The notes below the pieces were generated by a model. The model had not been told where the DNA came from, ran no database searches, and saw only the letters and a program-made list of their open reading frames with translations. A stretch of 64,000 bases of DNA, from positions 1 to 64,000 of the forward strand of contig JBFNJI010000001.1 in assembly GCA_040793985.1 (NCBI GenBank), written 5' to 3'. The translations under genes and the position numbers were made by a program. Positions 55,502-63,390 of this stretch are shown one piece after another. This stretch comes from Thiodiazotropha sp040793985. Its GTDB lineage: Bacteria; Pseudomonadota; Gammaproteobacteria; Chromatiales; Chromatiaceae. Within the stretch, counting starts at the first letter, position 1. Each line of letters starts with the position of its first letter.

Positions 55502-56962
55502 TTACCAGCGAAGAACAACGAAACGTGACATCCCGCCTTTGGTGATCAGAAGCAATACCTGCCCCTTGCTCTTTCCTTCGGTCACCAATCTTCGAAACTC
55601 CTCGGCATTTGTTACTGGTTTACGATTGACCTGTGTAATCACCGTACCTGCGTCAATCCCCGCCATGGCGGCCATCGAACCCTGGGAGACACTGGTGACC
55701 ACGACACCTCGAGTGGTGCTGGTATCAAAGGATTGCGCCAGTTCCTTGTTCAAGGTCTGTACAGTCATACCCAGCTCTTCCGCGGTGTTTGTGTCTAATC
55801 CGGCGATTGCTTGATCACTCAGCTCACCAATGGTTACTTTCAGGACATGGGCTTTGCCATCCCGTATAATCTCCAGCTCCACTTCACTGCCAGGTGTTGT
55901 CAAAGATATCCGGTTGCGAAAGTCACCGACATTGTCCACCGTTTCCTCTCCGAGCTTGGTGATCAAATCACCCTGTTTAAGACCGGCTTTGTAGGCAGGT
56001 GAATCAGCGTTGACTTCAGCCACGAGTATACCTTTTTGTTTGCCCGCACCAAAAGATTCAGCCAGTTCAGGGGTCAAAGATTGAATCACGATACCCAGGA
56101 ATCCCCGGGTAACCTCCCCTTTGTCTAGCAGTTGGTTGGCTATGCCCTTGGCCATGTTGATGGGAATGGCGAAACCCACACCCATGTAACCACCGCTGCG
56201 GCTGAATATCGCCGTGTTGATGCCGACGACTTCGCCATCCAGATTCACCAGGGGCCCACCCGAGTTGCCTGGATTGATTGCGGCATCGGTCTGGATGAAA
56301 TCCTCGTAATCGTTGATGCCGAGACCGGTACGCCCCTTCGCGCTTACGATGCCCGCTGTCATGGTGTGACTGAGACCGAATGGATTGCCGAAGGCAAGCA
56401 CCCACTCGCCGACATCGAGCCTGTTGGAATCGCCAAGCACGAGTTCCGGTACATTTTCGGCTTCGATCTCCAGCACCGCAATATCCGACTTGGGATCCCT
56501 GCCACTGACCTCTGCCTGAAACGCACGTCCATCCTTGAACTTCACGCTTATCCTGTCCGCCCCTTCGACAACATGGTTGTTGGTCAGAACATAGGTCTTG
56601 TTCGACAGCAGGCCCTTCTCATGGGAAAAGACAAATCCAGACCCCTGCCCTACCGAGCGATGCCTGCGTGGTTTCTGTTGTTGTCTCGGCATGCCGGGGA
56701 ACTGCTGGCCGAAAAAGCGCCGGAACAGTTCATCGTTGAAGGGCGAACCGAAATCAAATGGCGATAGTTCATTTCTTGGTGCACTCTCCCTGATGCTCTC
56801 AACCTGGATATAGACGACAGATGGGGAGACTTTCTGCGCCACCGAGGCGAAGGCTTTACCCGTCTGTCGCAGACTCTCTATACCTCCCTGTTGGGCATGG
56901 AGGTTGACGGCTACCAAACAGAGAAGAACAAATAATTTAGTTGCTAAATAACGTTTCGTCAT
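55502..56962 (-). CDS. degQ: DegQ/HtrA-type periplasmic serine endoprotease
   Basis: 486 residues from ATG 56962. A signal peptide (to about residue 24) is followed by a trypsin-like domain with the triad His in TNNHVVEG, Asp in GRDPKSDIAVLEI and Ser in NPGNSGGPL, then two PDZ domains (about 285-375 and 395-485). It degrades or refolds damaged envelope proteins. The LA loop region is glutamine- and proline-rich. The gene neighbours an Hsp20 cluster, giving a stress-protein context, although they are not in one operon. Confidence 0.93.
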   Translation of the reverse strand: MTKRYLATKLFVLLCLVAVNLHAQQGGIESLRQTGKAFASVAQKVSPSVVYIQVESIRESAPRNELSPFDFGSPFNDELFRRFFGQQFPGMPRQQQKPRRHRSVGQGSGFVFSHEKGLLSNKTYVLTNNHVVEGADRISVKFKDGRAFQAEVSGRDPKSDIAVLEIEAENVPELVLGDSNRLDVGEWVLAFGNPFGLSHTMTAGIVSAKGRTGLGINDYEDFIQTDAAINPGNSGGPLVNLDGEVVGINTAIFSRSGGYMGVGFAIPINMAKGIANQLLDKGEVTRGFLGIVIQSLTPELAESFGAGKQKGILVAEVNADSPAYKAGLKQGDLITKLGEETVDNVGDFRNRISLTTPGSEVELEIIRDGKAHVLKVTIGELSDQAIAGLDTNTAEELGMTVQTLNKELAQSFDTSTTRGVVVTSVSQGSMAAMAGIDAGTVITQVNRKPVTNAEEFRRLVTEGKSKGQVLLLITKGGMSRFVVLRW

Positions 56963-57022
56963 GGTCTTCAACTTCTATTCGATTTCGTTTTGGCTAGTCT
57001 TGATCTCAGGCGCTGCTTTCTG

Positions 57023-57799
57023 CTACTGCTCGTTGGAGACAACGAGTTTCTCCCGTGACGCCTCCTTCAGGGGATCGACCAGATAGGCGGCCACCTCGAA
57101 GTAACGGTCCCTGTCAGAGCACTTGAAAATGTAACCGGACTCGTCTTCCACCTCGTAGAACTGATAGCTCAACAGCTTGCCATCCTTCAGCTTCACTTCC
57201 ACACTGAAACCAGGTTCCCTATGTTGGCAAACCGCGCTCTCCTTTTCGCCGAGCAGCGACTGGATTCGCAGGTCATCGAGTTTGCTAACAAGGTTGTTTA
57301 CCTCTTCAAGATTCGTGCTTTCCTGCGTTTCCAGCCCGGCAAGTTGCATATCCCCCTGCTGCCTTTGCAGGGAAAGCTTCCCCGCCATCTCGATTTGCTC
57401 GATTGTTGCGATACGATCCGCCGCCCTGTCGGTGAGACCGGTCCGCTCGATGGCGCTCCAGATGCTATCCAGGCTTTGATCAGGAGCAACACCGTGGAGT
57501 TCGACGGCATAGTCGAGGTAGTCGATTACCGTCATCTCCGGATAGAGGGGATCGTTTTCCGGCAGATACCCGATACGCTGTTGTACGGCTCTGCGGTTGC
57601 TCGCGATATTCAGGCCATCGATCTCTATGGGTCCCGCCGTGGGTTCCAGATAACCCGTGAGCATTTTCATGATGGTGGTCTTGCCTGCCCCGTTGTGTCC
57701 GAGGAGGCCGACGATCTCTCCCTGGTTGATCTCGAAGGAAACCCCGTCAACCGCAGTAAGATCGCCATAGGTTCGAATCAAATCGTCAACTCGAATCAT
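57023..57799 (-). pseudogene. Chimeric remnant: N-terminus of a GldA-type ABC ATPase joined in frame to a DUF4340-type C-terminus
   Basis: 258 codons. Residues 1-131 are a clear gliding-motility-type ABC ATPase start, with Walker A GLLGHNGAGKTT and IGYLPENDPLYPEMTVIDYLDY, up to GLTDRAADRIAT. Instead of continuing LSRGYRQR and Walker B, the frame changes to IEQIEMAGKLSL and a region ending DRDRYFEVAAYLVDPLKEASREKLV, which resembles the end of DUF4340 proteins encoded last in the same kind of operon. Signature, Walker B and H-switch are missing, so it cannot be an active ATPase. An in-frame deletion of the operon's middle (junction near 57404) explains this. Confidence 0.7.
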
Positions 57800-57950
57800 C
57801 TGAAGACTCCTGCAATTTTATGTTTAATATATCTCCGCTGGTTTTAACGATCAGATTGACTCTGATTTTTTTGGAAAGTTCAGTGTCACAGCGCGTGCTC
57901 CGCCCGTATTGAGACGGAGCACGAACTGATGAACAAATGTGATTGGCGGA

Positions 57951-58334
57951 TTACTCGATCCGTACTTCTATCTTGCGCGGCTGGTACTGAGCACGTTTCG
58001 GGATCTGCAGGGTTAACACGCCGTCCTTCAGATTGGCATTGGCCTTTTCGCCATCCAGTTCACTGCTCAGTGAGAAGCTTCTATGGTAACGGGTGGAGTG
58101 AACATCGGCATAGAGCGCCGCCATCCCTTCCGCCATCGGGATCTCCGCCTTACCCTCGATGGACAAGGTGTCCTTATCAATCTCTATCTCCAGCCTCTCC
58201 CTGGATACGCCGGGCATATCGGCCAGCAGGGTGATACCGCTCTCGTCTTCAAAGATATCGACCGGAGGGCGGATTGCGGATTCCTGATCCCTGAGTTCCT
58301 GTTTGTTCTCGGATACATTGTTATCATTGGCCAT
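57951..58334 (-). CDS. Small heat shock protein Hsp20 (pair 1, second gene)
   Basis: 127 residues from ATG 58334, which has aggagg as ribosome binding site. The alpha-crystallin domain is complete: RPPVDIFEDESGITLLADMPGVSRERLEIEID, then the end KRAQYQPRKIEVRIE containing the C-terminal I-x-V-type anchor. It prevents aggregation of unfolded proteins. It lies 19 bases after the first Hsp20 gene of the pair. A close homologue is at 59327-59722. Confidence 0.92.
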   Translation of the reverse strand: MANDNNVSENKQELRDQESAIRPPVDIFEDESGITLLADMPGVSRERLEIEIDKDTLSIEGKAEIPMAEGMAALYADVHSTRYHRSFSLSSELDGEKANANLKDGVLTLQIPKRAQYQPRKIEVRIE

Positions 58335-58353
58335 TGTCACTACCTCCTGATGA

Positions 58354-58800
58354 TCAATTGACTTCAATCTGTCTTGGCTTGGTTGCTTCACGGCGTTGAA
58401 CGGTGATACGCAGCACGCCGTCGCGATAGCCGGCCTCGACTCGATCGGGATCGACATCATCAGGCAGCGTTACCACACGGTGAAACGTGCCACTGAAGCG
58501 CTCATGCCGATAGTAACCGGACGACAAATCATCTCTATGGGTTGCGCGTTCGCCGTCAATCGTCAGCAGATTTTGCTGAATGGATATACTCAGGCTCTTC
58601 GGATCAACCCCGGCCACGAACAGATAGACATCGACCTGATCCTGAGTTCCGCCGATATTGATCGGAGGAAAAGTGCCCCGTGCCACCGAACGGATCCCGT
58701 TCGGCATATAGGCTTCCCCGAAGATTCGATCCAGCTGCTGCTCCATGCGCCGGTAATCATCAAACAGGTTGCCTTCCAAACTGCTCAGATGTCTGAACAT
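58354..58800 (-). CDS. Small heat shock protein Hsp20 (pair 1, first gene)
   Basis: 148 residues. N-terminus LEGNLFDDYRRMEQQLDRIFG, alpha-crystallin domain INIGGTQDQVDVYLFVAGVDPKSLSISIQQNLLTIDGER, and GVLRITVQRREATKPRQIEV at the end. The taggaggt ribosome binding site is strong. A sigma-32 promoter lies about 55 bases upstream. Its counterpart in the second pair is at 59742-60185. Confidence 0.92.
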   Translation of the reverse strand: MFRHLSSLEGNLFDDYRRMEQQLDRIFGEAYMPNGIRSVARGTFPPINIGGTQDQVDVYLFVAGVDPKSLSISIQQNLLTIDGERATHRDDLSSGYYRHERFSGTFHRVVTLPDDVDPDRVEAGYRDGVLRITVQRREATKPRQIEVN

Positions 58801-58852
58801 TTCACTACCTCCTAATGAATTTCAAATGATCTAACTGGGAAATCCGATTTCT

Positions 58853-58881
58853 ATATAGGGGTGTGATTTTCTGTTTTCAAG
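58853..58881 (-). promoter_or_regulatory. Sigma-32 heat-shock promoter of Hsp20 pair 1
   Basis: Minus strand CTTGAAA, 13 bases, CCCCTATAT: close to the RpoH consensus CTTGAAA-N13-15-CCCCATNT. It is placed about 50-80 bases before the first Hsp20 start. Confidence 0.82.
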
Positions 58882-59267
58882 TAGTGATGGATACTTCAGT
58901 TTTGTGTGCTGTCGGAGAGGCCTGTTCGAGCTTTCGGTAGCGGCATAATCAGCTGACCGCAACCGCTTGAAAATATATAATGTAAATTATAAATAATAAC
59001 ATATAATATTATGTTTTTATTATTTTTTTACTTACAGCAAGTGACCGCTACAGGATTAGTGCAGTGGCTATGAATGGCTTGGCGCTCCCCCTGTCAGGCA
59101 CACTCCCCATCTCCCGCTCAGCCAGCTTTTGGACATACCCTTCTGGAGGTTTTTTAGAAATATGGCGATTTGAACGCAAATCGTGATCCAACTATCTCTT
59201 TGTGAGTAAATAATTTGCGCATGTTGGCGGTATTTAGTGTTCATTTACAGCTGTGTAACAGTTCATA

Positions 59268-59302
59268 AAAAAACCCCGGGCCCTATCTGTCCGGGGTTTT
59301 TT
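59268..59302 (-). terminator. Terminator of Hsp20 pair 2
   Basis: AACCCCGG and CCGGGGTT flank an 11-base loop, with T/A runs on both sides, so it may work in both directions. It lies about 25 bases after the stop of the minus-strand Hsp20 gene at 59327. Confidence 0.88.
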
Positions 59303-59326
59303 AAAATGAAGGTTACAGGAGTTCGC

Positions 59327-59722
59327 TTAGTTATTTCGGATCTCTATTTTACGCGGCTGGTATTGTTCACGCTTCGGAATCCGCAGCGACAATACACCGT
59401 CGTTGAGACTTGCTTCGGCCCTGTCGCCATCCAGTTCACCGCTCAGGGAAAAGCTTCTCTGGTAACGGGTCGCACGAACATCCGCGTGGAGCGCCTGCAT
59501 CGCCTCGGGCATCTCGATCTCCGCCTTGCCGTCGATCGATAGGGTCTCCTTATCCACCTGGATGTCCAATCCCTCCCGGGTGACGCCGGGAAGATCCGCC
59601 TTCAATACAATGCCTGTCGCGTCCTCGTAGATATCGACCTCGGGTCGTATGCTTCTTTGCGGCAGCTTACGTTGCTGTCGTGTTTGCACACCAGGTTTAC
59701 TTAGCTGTTTGCTGTTACTCAT
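59327..59722 (-). CDS. Small heat shock protein Hsp20 (pair 2, second gene)
   Basis: 131 residues. RPEVDIYEDATGIVLKADLPGVTREGLDIQVDKETLSIDGKAEI and KREQYQPRKIEIRN match the second gene of pair 1 almost block for block, so the two are duplicates. N-terminus is basic and glutamine-rich. It lies 19 bases after the first gene of its pair. Confidence 0.92.
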   Translation of the reverse strand: MSNSKQLSKPGVQTRQQRKLPQRSIRPEVDIYEDATGIVLKADLPGVTREGLDIQVDKETLSIDGKAEIEMPEAMQALHADVRATRYQRSFSLSGELDGDRAEASLNDGVLSLRIPKREQYQPRKIEIRNN

Positions 59723-59741
59723 GATGTTTGCCTCCTAACGA

Positions 59742-60185
59742 TTACTGAACCGTGATCTGTCGTGGTTTCGATGATTCGCGGCGTTTAACCACCAGGTGCA
59801 GCACACCGTTGTCGTAGCGGGCCTCTACCTTGTCCGCATCCACATCTTCCGGCAGATTGACTAGCTTATGAAAGCCGCCGTCGTACCGTTCCTTTCTGAA
59901 ATAGCTGCTCTCATCATCACGCTCCAGCGTACGCTCGCCTTTTATTGAAAGGCGATTTTCCTTGATGGTGATATCCAGCTTCTCAGTATCCAAACCGGCG
60001 GCATACAGATAGACATCGACCTCATCGGGAGTTACCCCTACATTGATGGGAGGATAACTGTCACTGGCGACAGGGCGCATCGTGCCGGGCCAGAAACCTG
60101 CACTGAAGAGCTGATCCATCTCCCGTTCCAAGCGTCTGAAGTCGTTGAACAGGCCTCTGTCAAAGCCGTGTATTCTTGGCAACAT
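59742..60185 (-). CDS. Small heat shock protein Hsp20 (pair 2, first gene)
   Basis: 147 residues from ATG 60185 (aaggag upstream); an in-frame ATG at 60215 is less likely. LFNDFRRLEREMDQLFSAGF, INVGVTPDEVDVYLYAAGLDTEKLDITIKENRLSIKGER and VVKRRESSKPRQITVQ match the first gene of pair 1. It follows its own sigma-32 promoter. Confidence 0.92.
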   Translation of the reverse strand: MLPRIHGFDRGLFNDFRRLEREMDQLFSAGFWPGTMRPVASDSYPPINVGVTPDEVDVYLYAAGLDTEKLDITIKENRLSIKGERTLERDDESSYFRKERYDGGFHKLVNLPEDVDADKVEARYDNGVLHLVVKRRESSKPRQITVQ

Positions 60186-60236
60186 TTTTCTCGTCTCCTT
60201 GCATTTGTCATGCAATAAATCGATAGCTTGCCTAGT

Positions 60237-60265
60237 AGATTGGGATAGGCTTGCGATTTTTCAAG
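60237..60265 (-). promoter_or_regulatory. Sigma-32 heat-shock promoter of Hsp20 pair 2
   Basis: Minus strand CTTGAAA, 14 bases, CCCAATCT, close to the RpoH consensus. It lies just upstream of ATG 60185. Confidence 0.75.
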
Positions 60266-60291
60266 TCGAGAATCGAATACCCTGTTTTCCT

Positions 60292-60723
60292 TCATTCGAC
60301 AATAATCGTGATCTTCTCCGAGATCAGTGGCGGATCGTGGGGCTCATGAGTTTCATCACCCAACAACAGTTGCAGGGTGTGGCGACCGGGGGAGAGTTCC
60401 AGTTGGACTTCGGTCTCTCCCTGATCAAAGTGTAAATGCTGGGCATCCCTGGGGATCGGCTCATCTAAATCTGGTGGTTGTTTCAGGTCGATCAAGAGAT
60501 GGTGATGGCCTGCTGTGTGGCGGACTTTTCCCTTGGTGCCGGCAGGCGTGATTCCAAATTTCTCGATACCGAACTTCAAGGTAACAGGAGAACTTACCAC
60601 GGCACCATCCTCAATGCCGATGAAGAATACGCGAGCATCTTCTGGCGGAGTGTGTGCAACGACAAGATTTGTGATGAGATAAAGTACAATTGCAACGGCT
60701 GTTTGCAGAGGAAATTCACGCAT
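60292..60723 (-). CDS. DUF4399-family periplasmic protein
   Basis: 143 residues from ATG 60723 (ggag six bases upstream). A signal peptide (to about residue 23) precedes a DUF4399 domain: VFFIGIEDGAVVSSPVTLKFG, AGHHHLLID, PIPRDAQHLHFDQGETEVQLELSPGRHTLQLLLGDETHEPHDPPL. The conserved histidines suggest metal binding, but function is unknown. Located 22 bases after the DUF411 gene in the same direction. Confidence 0.85.
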   Translation of the reverse strand: MREFPLQTAVAIVLYLITNLVVAHTPPEDARVFFIGIEDGAVVSSPVTLKFGIEKFGITPAGTKGKVRHTAGHHHLLIDLKQPPDLDEPIPRDAQHLHFDQGETEVQLELSPGRHTLQLLLGDETHEPHDPPLISEKITIIVE

Positions 60724-60745
60724 TACTTGCTCCACTACCTTCAGC

Positions 60746-61231
60746 TCAGTAACTTGAATAGATCTTCGTCTTACCCGTCTCGTCATAGATAAGTACGTCG
60801 TAGTTATCCCTTCTGGGTCCTTCCATACCTGGAGAACCCATCGGCATGCCGGGAACGCTGATCCCCTTTACAGCAGGCTTCTCTCGCATCAGGCGAACTA
60901 TATCCCTGGCTGGCACATGACCCTCGACGACATAATCGCCGATCACCGCTGTGTGGCAGGACTGCAGACCCTCGGGGACATGCAGTGTGCGCTTTACCAG
61001 CTGCATGTTCCTTCTGTCATGCACCTGTACGGAAAAACCATTGCTTTCCAGGTGACCGACCCAGTCGTTGCAACAGCCGCAGGTGGGACTCTTATAGACA
61101 ACTATATCAGCGGCAATGGCAAGGGGTGACAGTAGCATTGCCGCCAGGAAGAATATCGGTAATCCGAAAAAGCGGGTGTTCATATGATGAAGACTCCGGT
61201 TGTTGTTGAGTTTGCAATTCTCTGTTTGCAT
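60746..61231 (-). CDS. DUF411 periplasmic metal-binding protein
   Basis: 161 residues from ATG 61231 (gagg upstream); ATG 61183, which starts directly at the signal peptide, is an alternative. After the signal peptide comes VVYKSPTCGCCNDWVGHLESNGF, the CxCC motif of DUF411 proteins, then HVPEGLQSCHTAVIGDYVVEGHVPA, and a Met/Gly-rich loop GMPMGSPGMEG. DUF411 members are linked to copper handling. It lies between a cytochrome c gene and the DUF4399 gene. Confidence 0.88.
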   Translation of the reverse strand: MQTENCKLNNNRSLHHMNTRFFGLPIFFLAAMLLSPLAIAADIVVYKSPTCGCCNDWVGHLESNGFSVQVHDRRNMQLVKRTLHVPEGLQSCHTAVIGDYVVEGHVPARDIVRLMREKPAVKGISVPGMPMGSPGMEGPRRDNYDVLIYDETGKTKIYSSY

Positions 61232-61262
61232 GAATTTTACCTCACGAATGGCGATAGGGTTT

Positions 61263-61763
61263 TTACCCTTTTTTCTGTGCCGGTGGCCTCTTTCCGGCCT
61301 GTTGGTCACGCTGGTACCAGATAGCATAGATTTCGTCACTCCAGTTGGACTGCACCCAGGCCAGAATGTCATCAATCTGCTGTGGCTGCAGCTTGTCACC
61401 AAATCCCGGCATGGTGCCCCCCAGGCGCACGCCGCCAAACATGACCGTTCTTCTCAAAGCCGAAAGCGGATGGTGCCAGGTATGCGCCGTGCCGTTTAAC
61501 GGTGGCGGCGGGTAGTTGCCTTTTGCATCGAGCTGTTGCCAATCGGGCGTACCCGAAGCATCGGGTTTATGGCACTCCGCGCAAAACTGTCGGTAGAGTT
61601 CGCTTCCCCTTGCAACCTGTTGACCGGTGTACCAGCGTTCCGCTGGCATCGACAGCCTTGGTGAAATCGCAGCTGTCGGGGCAGCCGATTCGTTCTGTGG
61701 TCGATCGCAACCGGATAGGACGAGACATATGACCATTAGTGATAAGCGTTTTTCTCTTTTCAT
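61263..61763 (-). CDS. Monoheme cytochrome c lipoprotein
   Basis: 166 residues from ATG 61763 (gagg eight bases upstream). A lipoprotein signal with lipobox LSGC is followed by a class I cytochrome c domain: GSELYRQFCAECHKPDASGTPDW holds the CxxCH haem site, and GGTMPGFGDKL gives the axial Met. It is probably membrane-anchored in the periplasm. It leads the DUF411-DUF4399 group. Confidence 0.88.
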   Translation of the reverse strand: MKREKRLSLMVICLVLSGCDRPQNESAAPTAAISPRLSMPAERWYTGQQVARGSELYRQFCAECHKPDASGTPDWQQLDAKGNYPPPPLNGTAHTWHHPLSALRRTVMFGGVRLGGTMPGFGDKLQPQQIDDILAWVQSNWSDEIYAIWYQRDQQAGKRPPAQKKG

Positions 61764-61903
61764 GATTGACACCTCAAAGCCTGGCCCTTAAGCCAACGAC
61801 TACCTAACAGGGGATCGTTATACCTTCTCATGATTAATCAATACCTATGCGATTCAACGACGGTGCGTCGTCGTAGTTACCTGGTAACGTGCGATTATCG
61901 ACT

Positions 61904-61923
61904 CGACACTGGTATCAGTGTCG
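61904..61923. repeat. Perfect hairpin-forming inverted repeat
   Basis: CGACACTG-GTAT-CAGTGTCG, eight-base arms with a four-base loop, 14 bases beyond the stop of the minus-strand gene at 61937. No T-run follows. A second palindrome, GTTACC-T-GGTAAC, lies at 61876-61888. These may be an mRNA end structure and an operator. Confidence 0.5.
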
Positions 61924-61936
61924 CAGCGCAGTGGAA

Positions 61937-62305
61937 TCAGGCCCTTGGCGGTCGGTAGGGCGGCGATGCGGCTTGCTGCAGCAATGTTTGATCAACGCGG
62001 CCGGCCGGGGCAATGGTTTTGGCCAGTGATCCATTGTTATGCTGCCAGGTTGCTATAAAGGGTGTAGAGACGCAGTGGCTTGCGGGGCAATCGCCTGTGC
62101 AACACCCCTGATGGTCGTTTTCAGCGCAGTGACAGTCATCCATGGCCATCTCCCCGATAGAAACGCCCGTATGATGTTCGCTCCCGGCATGAGTTGGCTG
62201 CGGGTCACTGACTTGCAGCGCACCGGCAAACATTCCCCTCATCGGGAGCAGAACGAGGGAGAGAACCACCACTGCCAATAGGCTTTTTTTTGTAAACAGG
62301 CGCAT
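61937..62305 (-). CDS. Small Cys/His-rich periplasmic protein, probable metal binder
   Basis: 122 residues. N-terminal signal peptide (hydrophobic to about residue 28), then HAGSEHHTG, and MDDCHCAENDHQGCCTGDCPASHC, packed with Cys and His. It resembles small copper- or zinc-binding periplasmic proteins. No family name is certain. It lies upstream of the cytochrome-DUF411-DUF4399 group on the same strand, consistent with a metal-handling set. Confidence 0.7.
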   Translation of the reverse strand: MRLFTKKSLLAVVVLSLVLLPMRGMFAGALQVSDPQPTHAGSEHHTGVSIGEMAMDDCHCAENDHQGCCTGDCPASHCVSTPFIATWQHNNGSLAKTIAPAGRVDQTLLQQAASPPYRPPRA

Positions 62306-62421
62306 TTTCAGCCGAGTTGCTGGTATCCAGTATTGCTCTGATTATTTGTACGAGATGATGATAGCGTAAAAGTTCCTGTCAACCAGATAGTACCGGCATT
62401 GCCGAATAGTAGTGCAAGGGC

Positions 62422-62449
62422 TTGACTTGACCGACCGGTCTAATATACT
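62422..62449 (+). promoter_or_regulatory. Promoter and TetR-type operator of the tetR gene
   Basis: TTGACT, 16 bases, TATACT. The spacer holds GACCGACCGGTC (62429-62440) around the palindrome GACCGGTC, a typical TetR-family operator position. Transcription should begin at about 62456, only one or two bases before ATG 62458, so the mRNA would be nearly leaderless. The same 12 bases recur at 63091-63102. Confidence 0.7.
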
Positions 62450-62457
62450 GTTAATCC

Positions 62458-63066
62458 ATGAATGTCGCCGCAGACACCAAGGACCGCATCCTGACCACCG
62501 CCCGTGAACTCTTTCACGGACGCAGCTATGCAGATGTGGGCATCAAGGAGATCTGCACCCTGGCCAATGTGCAGAAAGGTAGCTTCTACCACTTCTTCCC
62601 CTCGAAGCGTGACCTGGCGATGGCGGTTATCGATGACATGGCAGACGACTGGGCCCACGGTTTCGTCGCCGAGGCCTTCGACGATGAGCTGCCCCCCTTG
62701 GAACGCCTCGACTACATGGTCGATGCGGTCTACTACTGGCAAAAGGCGGCAAAAAACCTGGAGGGACGCATGCCCGGTTGTCTCTTCGGCAATCTGGCCC
62801 TGGAGATCAGCACCCGGGATGAGGTCATCAGGGCCCGTATCAATGCCATCTTCATCAATGCCAGCAGCCGGTTTCACGAGGCCCTTGAACTGGCGGTTGA
62901 ACGAGGCGATATCCCACCACTGGACACCCAGACTACCGCAACGGCGATGCTGGCCTACCTGGAGGGAGTCATACTGCTTGCGAAGACACGCAACGACCCG
63001 GATGTGGTGAGAGAACTCGGCCCTGCCATCAAGAGCATACGTATCGAACTGAAGCCGCCGAATTGA
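62458..63066 (+). CDS. TetR/AcrR-family transcriptional regulator
   Basis: 202 residues. The N-terminal DNA-binding domain is typical: KDRILTTARELFHGRSYADVGIKEICTLANVQKGSFYHFFPSKRDL. The C-terminal ligand domain contains GCLFGNLALEIS, as in the NemR-like TetR C-terminal subfamily. No ribosome binding site precedes ATG 62458, which fits the near-leaderless transcript. It probably represses itself and the following tusA gene through shared operators. Confidence 0.92.
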   Translation: MNVAADTKDRILTTARELFHGRSYADVGIKEICTLANVQKGSFYHFFPSKRDLAMAVIDDMADDWAHGFVAEAFDDELPPLERLDYMVDAVYYWQKAAKNLEGRMPGCLFGNLALEISTRDEVIRARINAIFINASSRFHEALELAVERGDIPPLDTQTTATAMLAYLEGVILLAKTRNDPDVVRELGPAIKSIRIELKPPN

Positions 63067-63090
63067 GGCTATATTTTTTAAATAATACTT

Positions 63091-63102
63091 GACCGACCGG
63101 TC
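63091..63102 (+). promoter_or_regulatory. TetR-type operator upstream of tusA
   Basis: GACCGACCGGTC, identical over 12 bases (14 with the preceding TT) to the operator at 62429-62440, about 36 bases before the tusA start. It overlaps a TTGACC -35-like hexamer at 63089. Confidence 0.75.
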
Positions 63103-63137
63103 ATCTATTAAATTGTGACTTAGAAAGGAGCGTTATC

Positions 63138-63368
63138 ATGAGTGAGACTACACACACCCTCGACGCACGGGGCCTGAGCTGTCCCCTGCCCATCCTCAAG
63201 ACCAGGAAGGCGATCGCCGCCCTGAGCTCGGGAGAGGTCCTGGAGATCATGTCCTCAGATCCCGGTTCAGTGAAGGATCTGGACTCATTCTGCATCCAGA
63301 CGGGCCACCAGCTAATCACCAGCGAAGAGCAGGATGGCGGCTTTTTCTTCAGAATCCGCAAGGCCTGA
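63138..63368 (+). CDS. tusA: TusA-family sulfur carrier protein
   Basis: 76 residues with DARGLSCPLPILKTRKAI, the CPxP motif whose Cys15 accepts persulfide sulfur. It carries sulfur to DsrE-type or other acceptors in cytoplasmic sulfur oxidation. Strong ribosome binding site aaaggag. It is followed 22 bases later by a DsrE-like gene, a usual pairing in sulfur oxidisers. Confidence 0.94.
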   Translation: MSETTHTLDARGLSCPLPILKTRKAIAALSSGEVLEIMSSDPGSVKDLDSFCIQTGHQLITSEEQDGGFFFRIRKA

Positions 63369-63390
63369 GCATTACCCAAAGGAGCCTATC

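Larger units (their letters stand above)
58801..59326. other. Intergenic region between the two Hsp20 pairs
   Basis: About 525 bases with the sigma-32 promoter of pair 1 (58853-58881) and the terminator of pair 2 (59268-59302). The middle is AT-rich and shows no gene. Confidence 0.6.
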
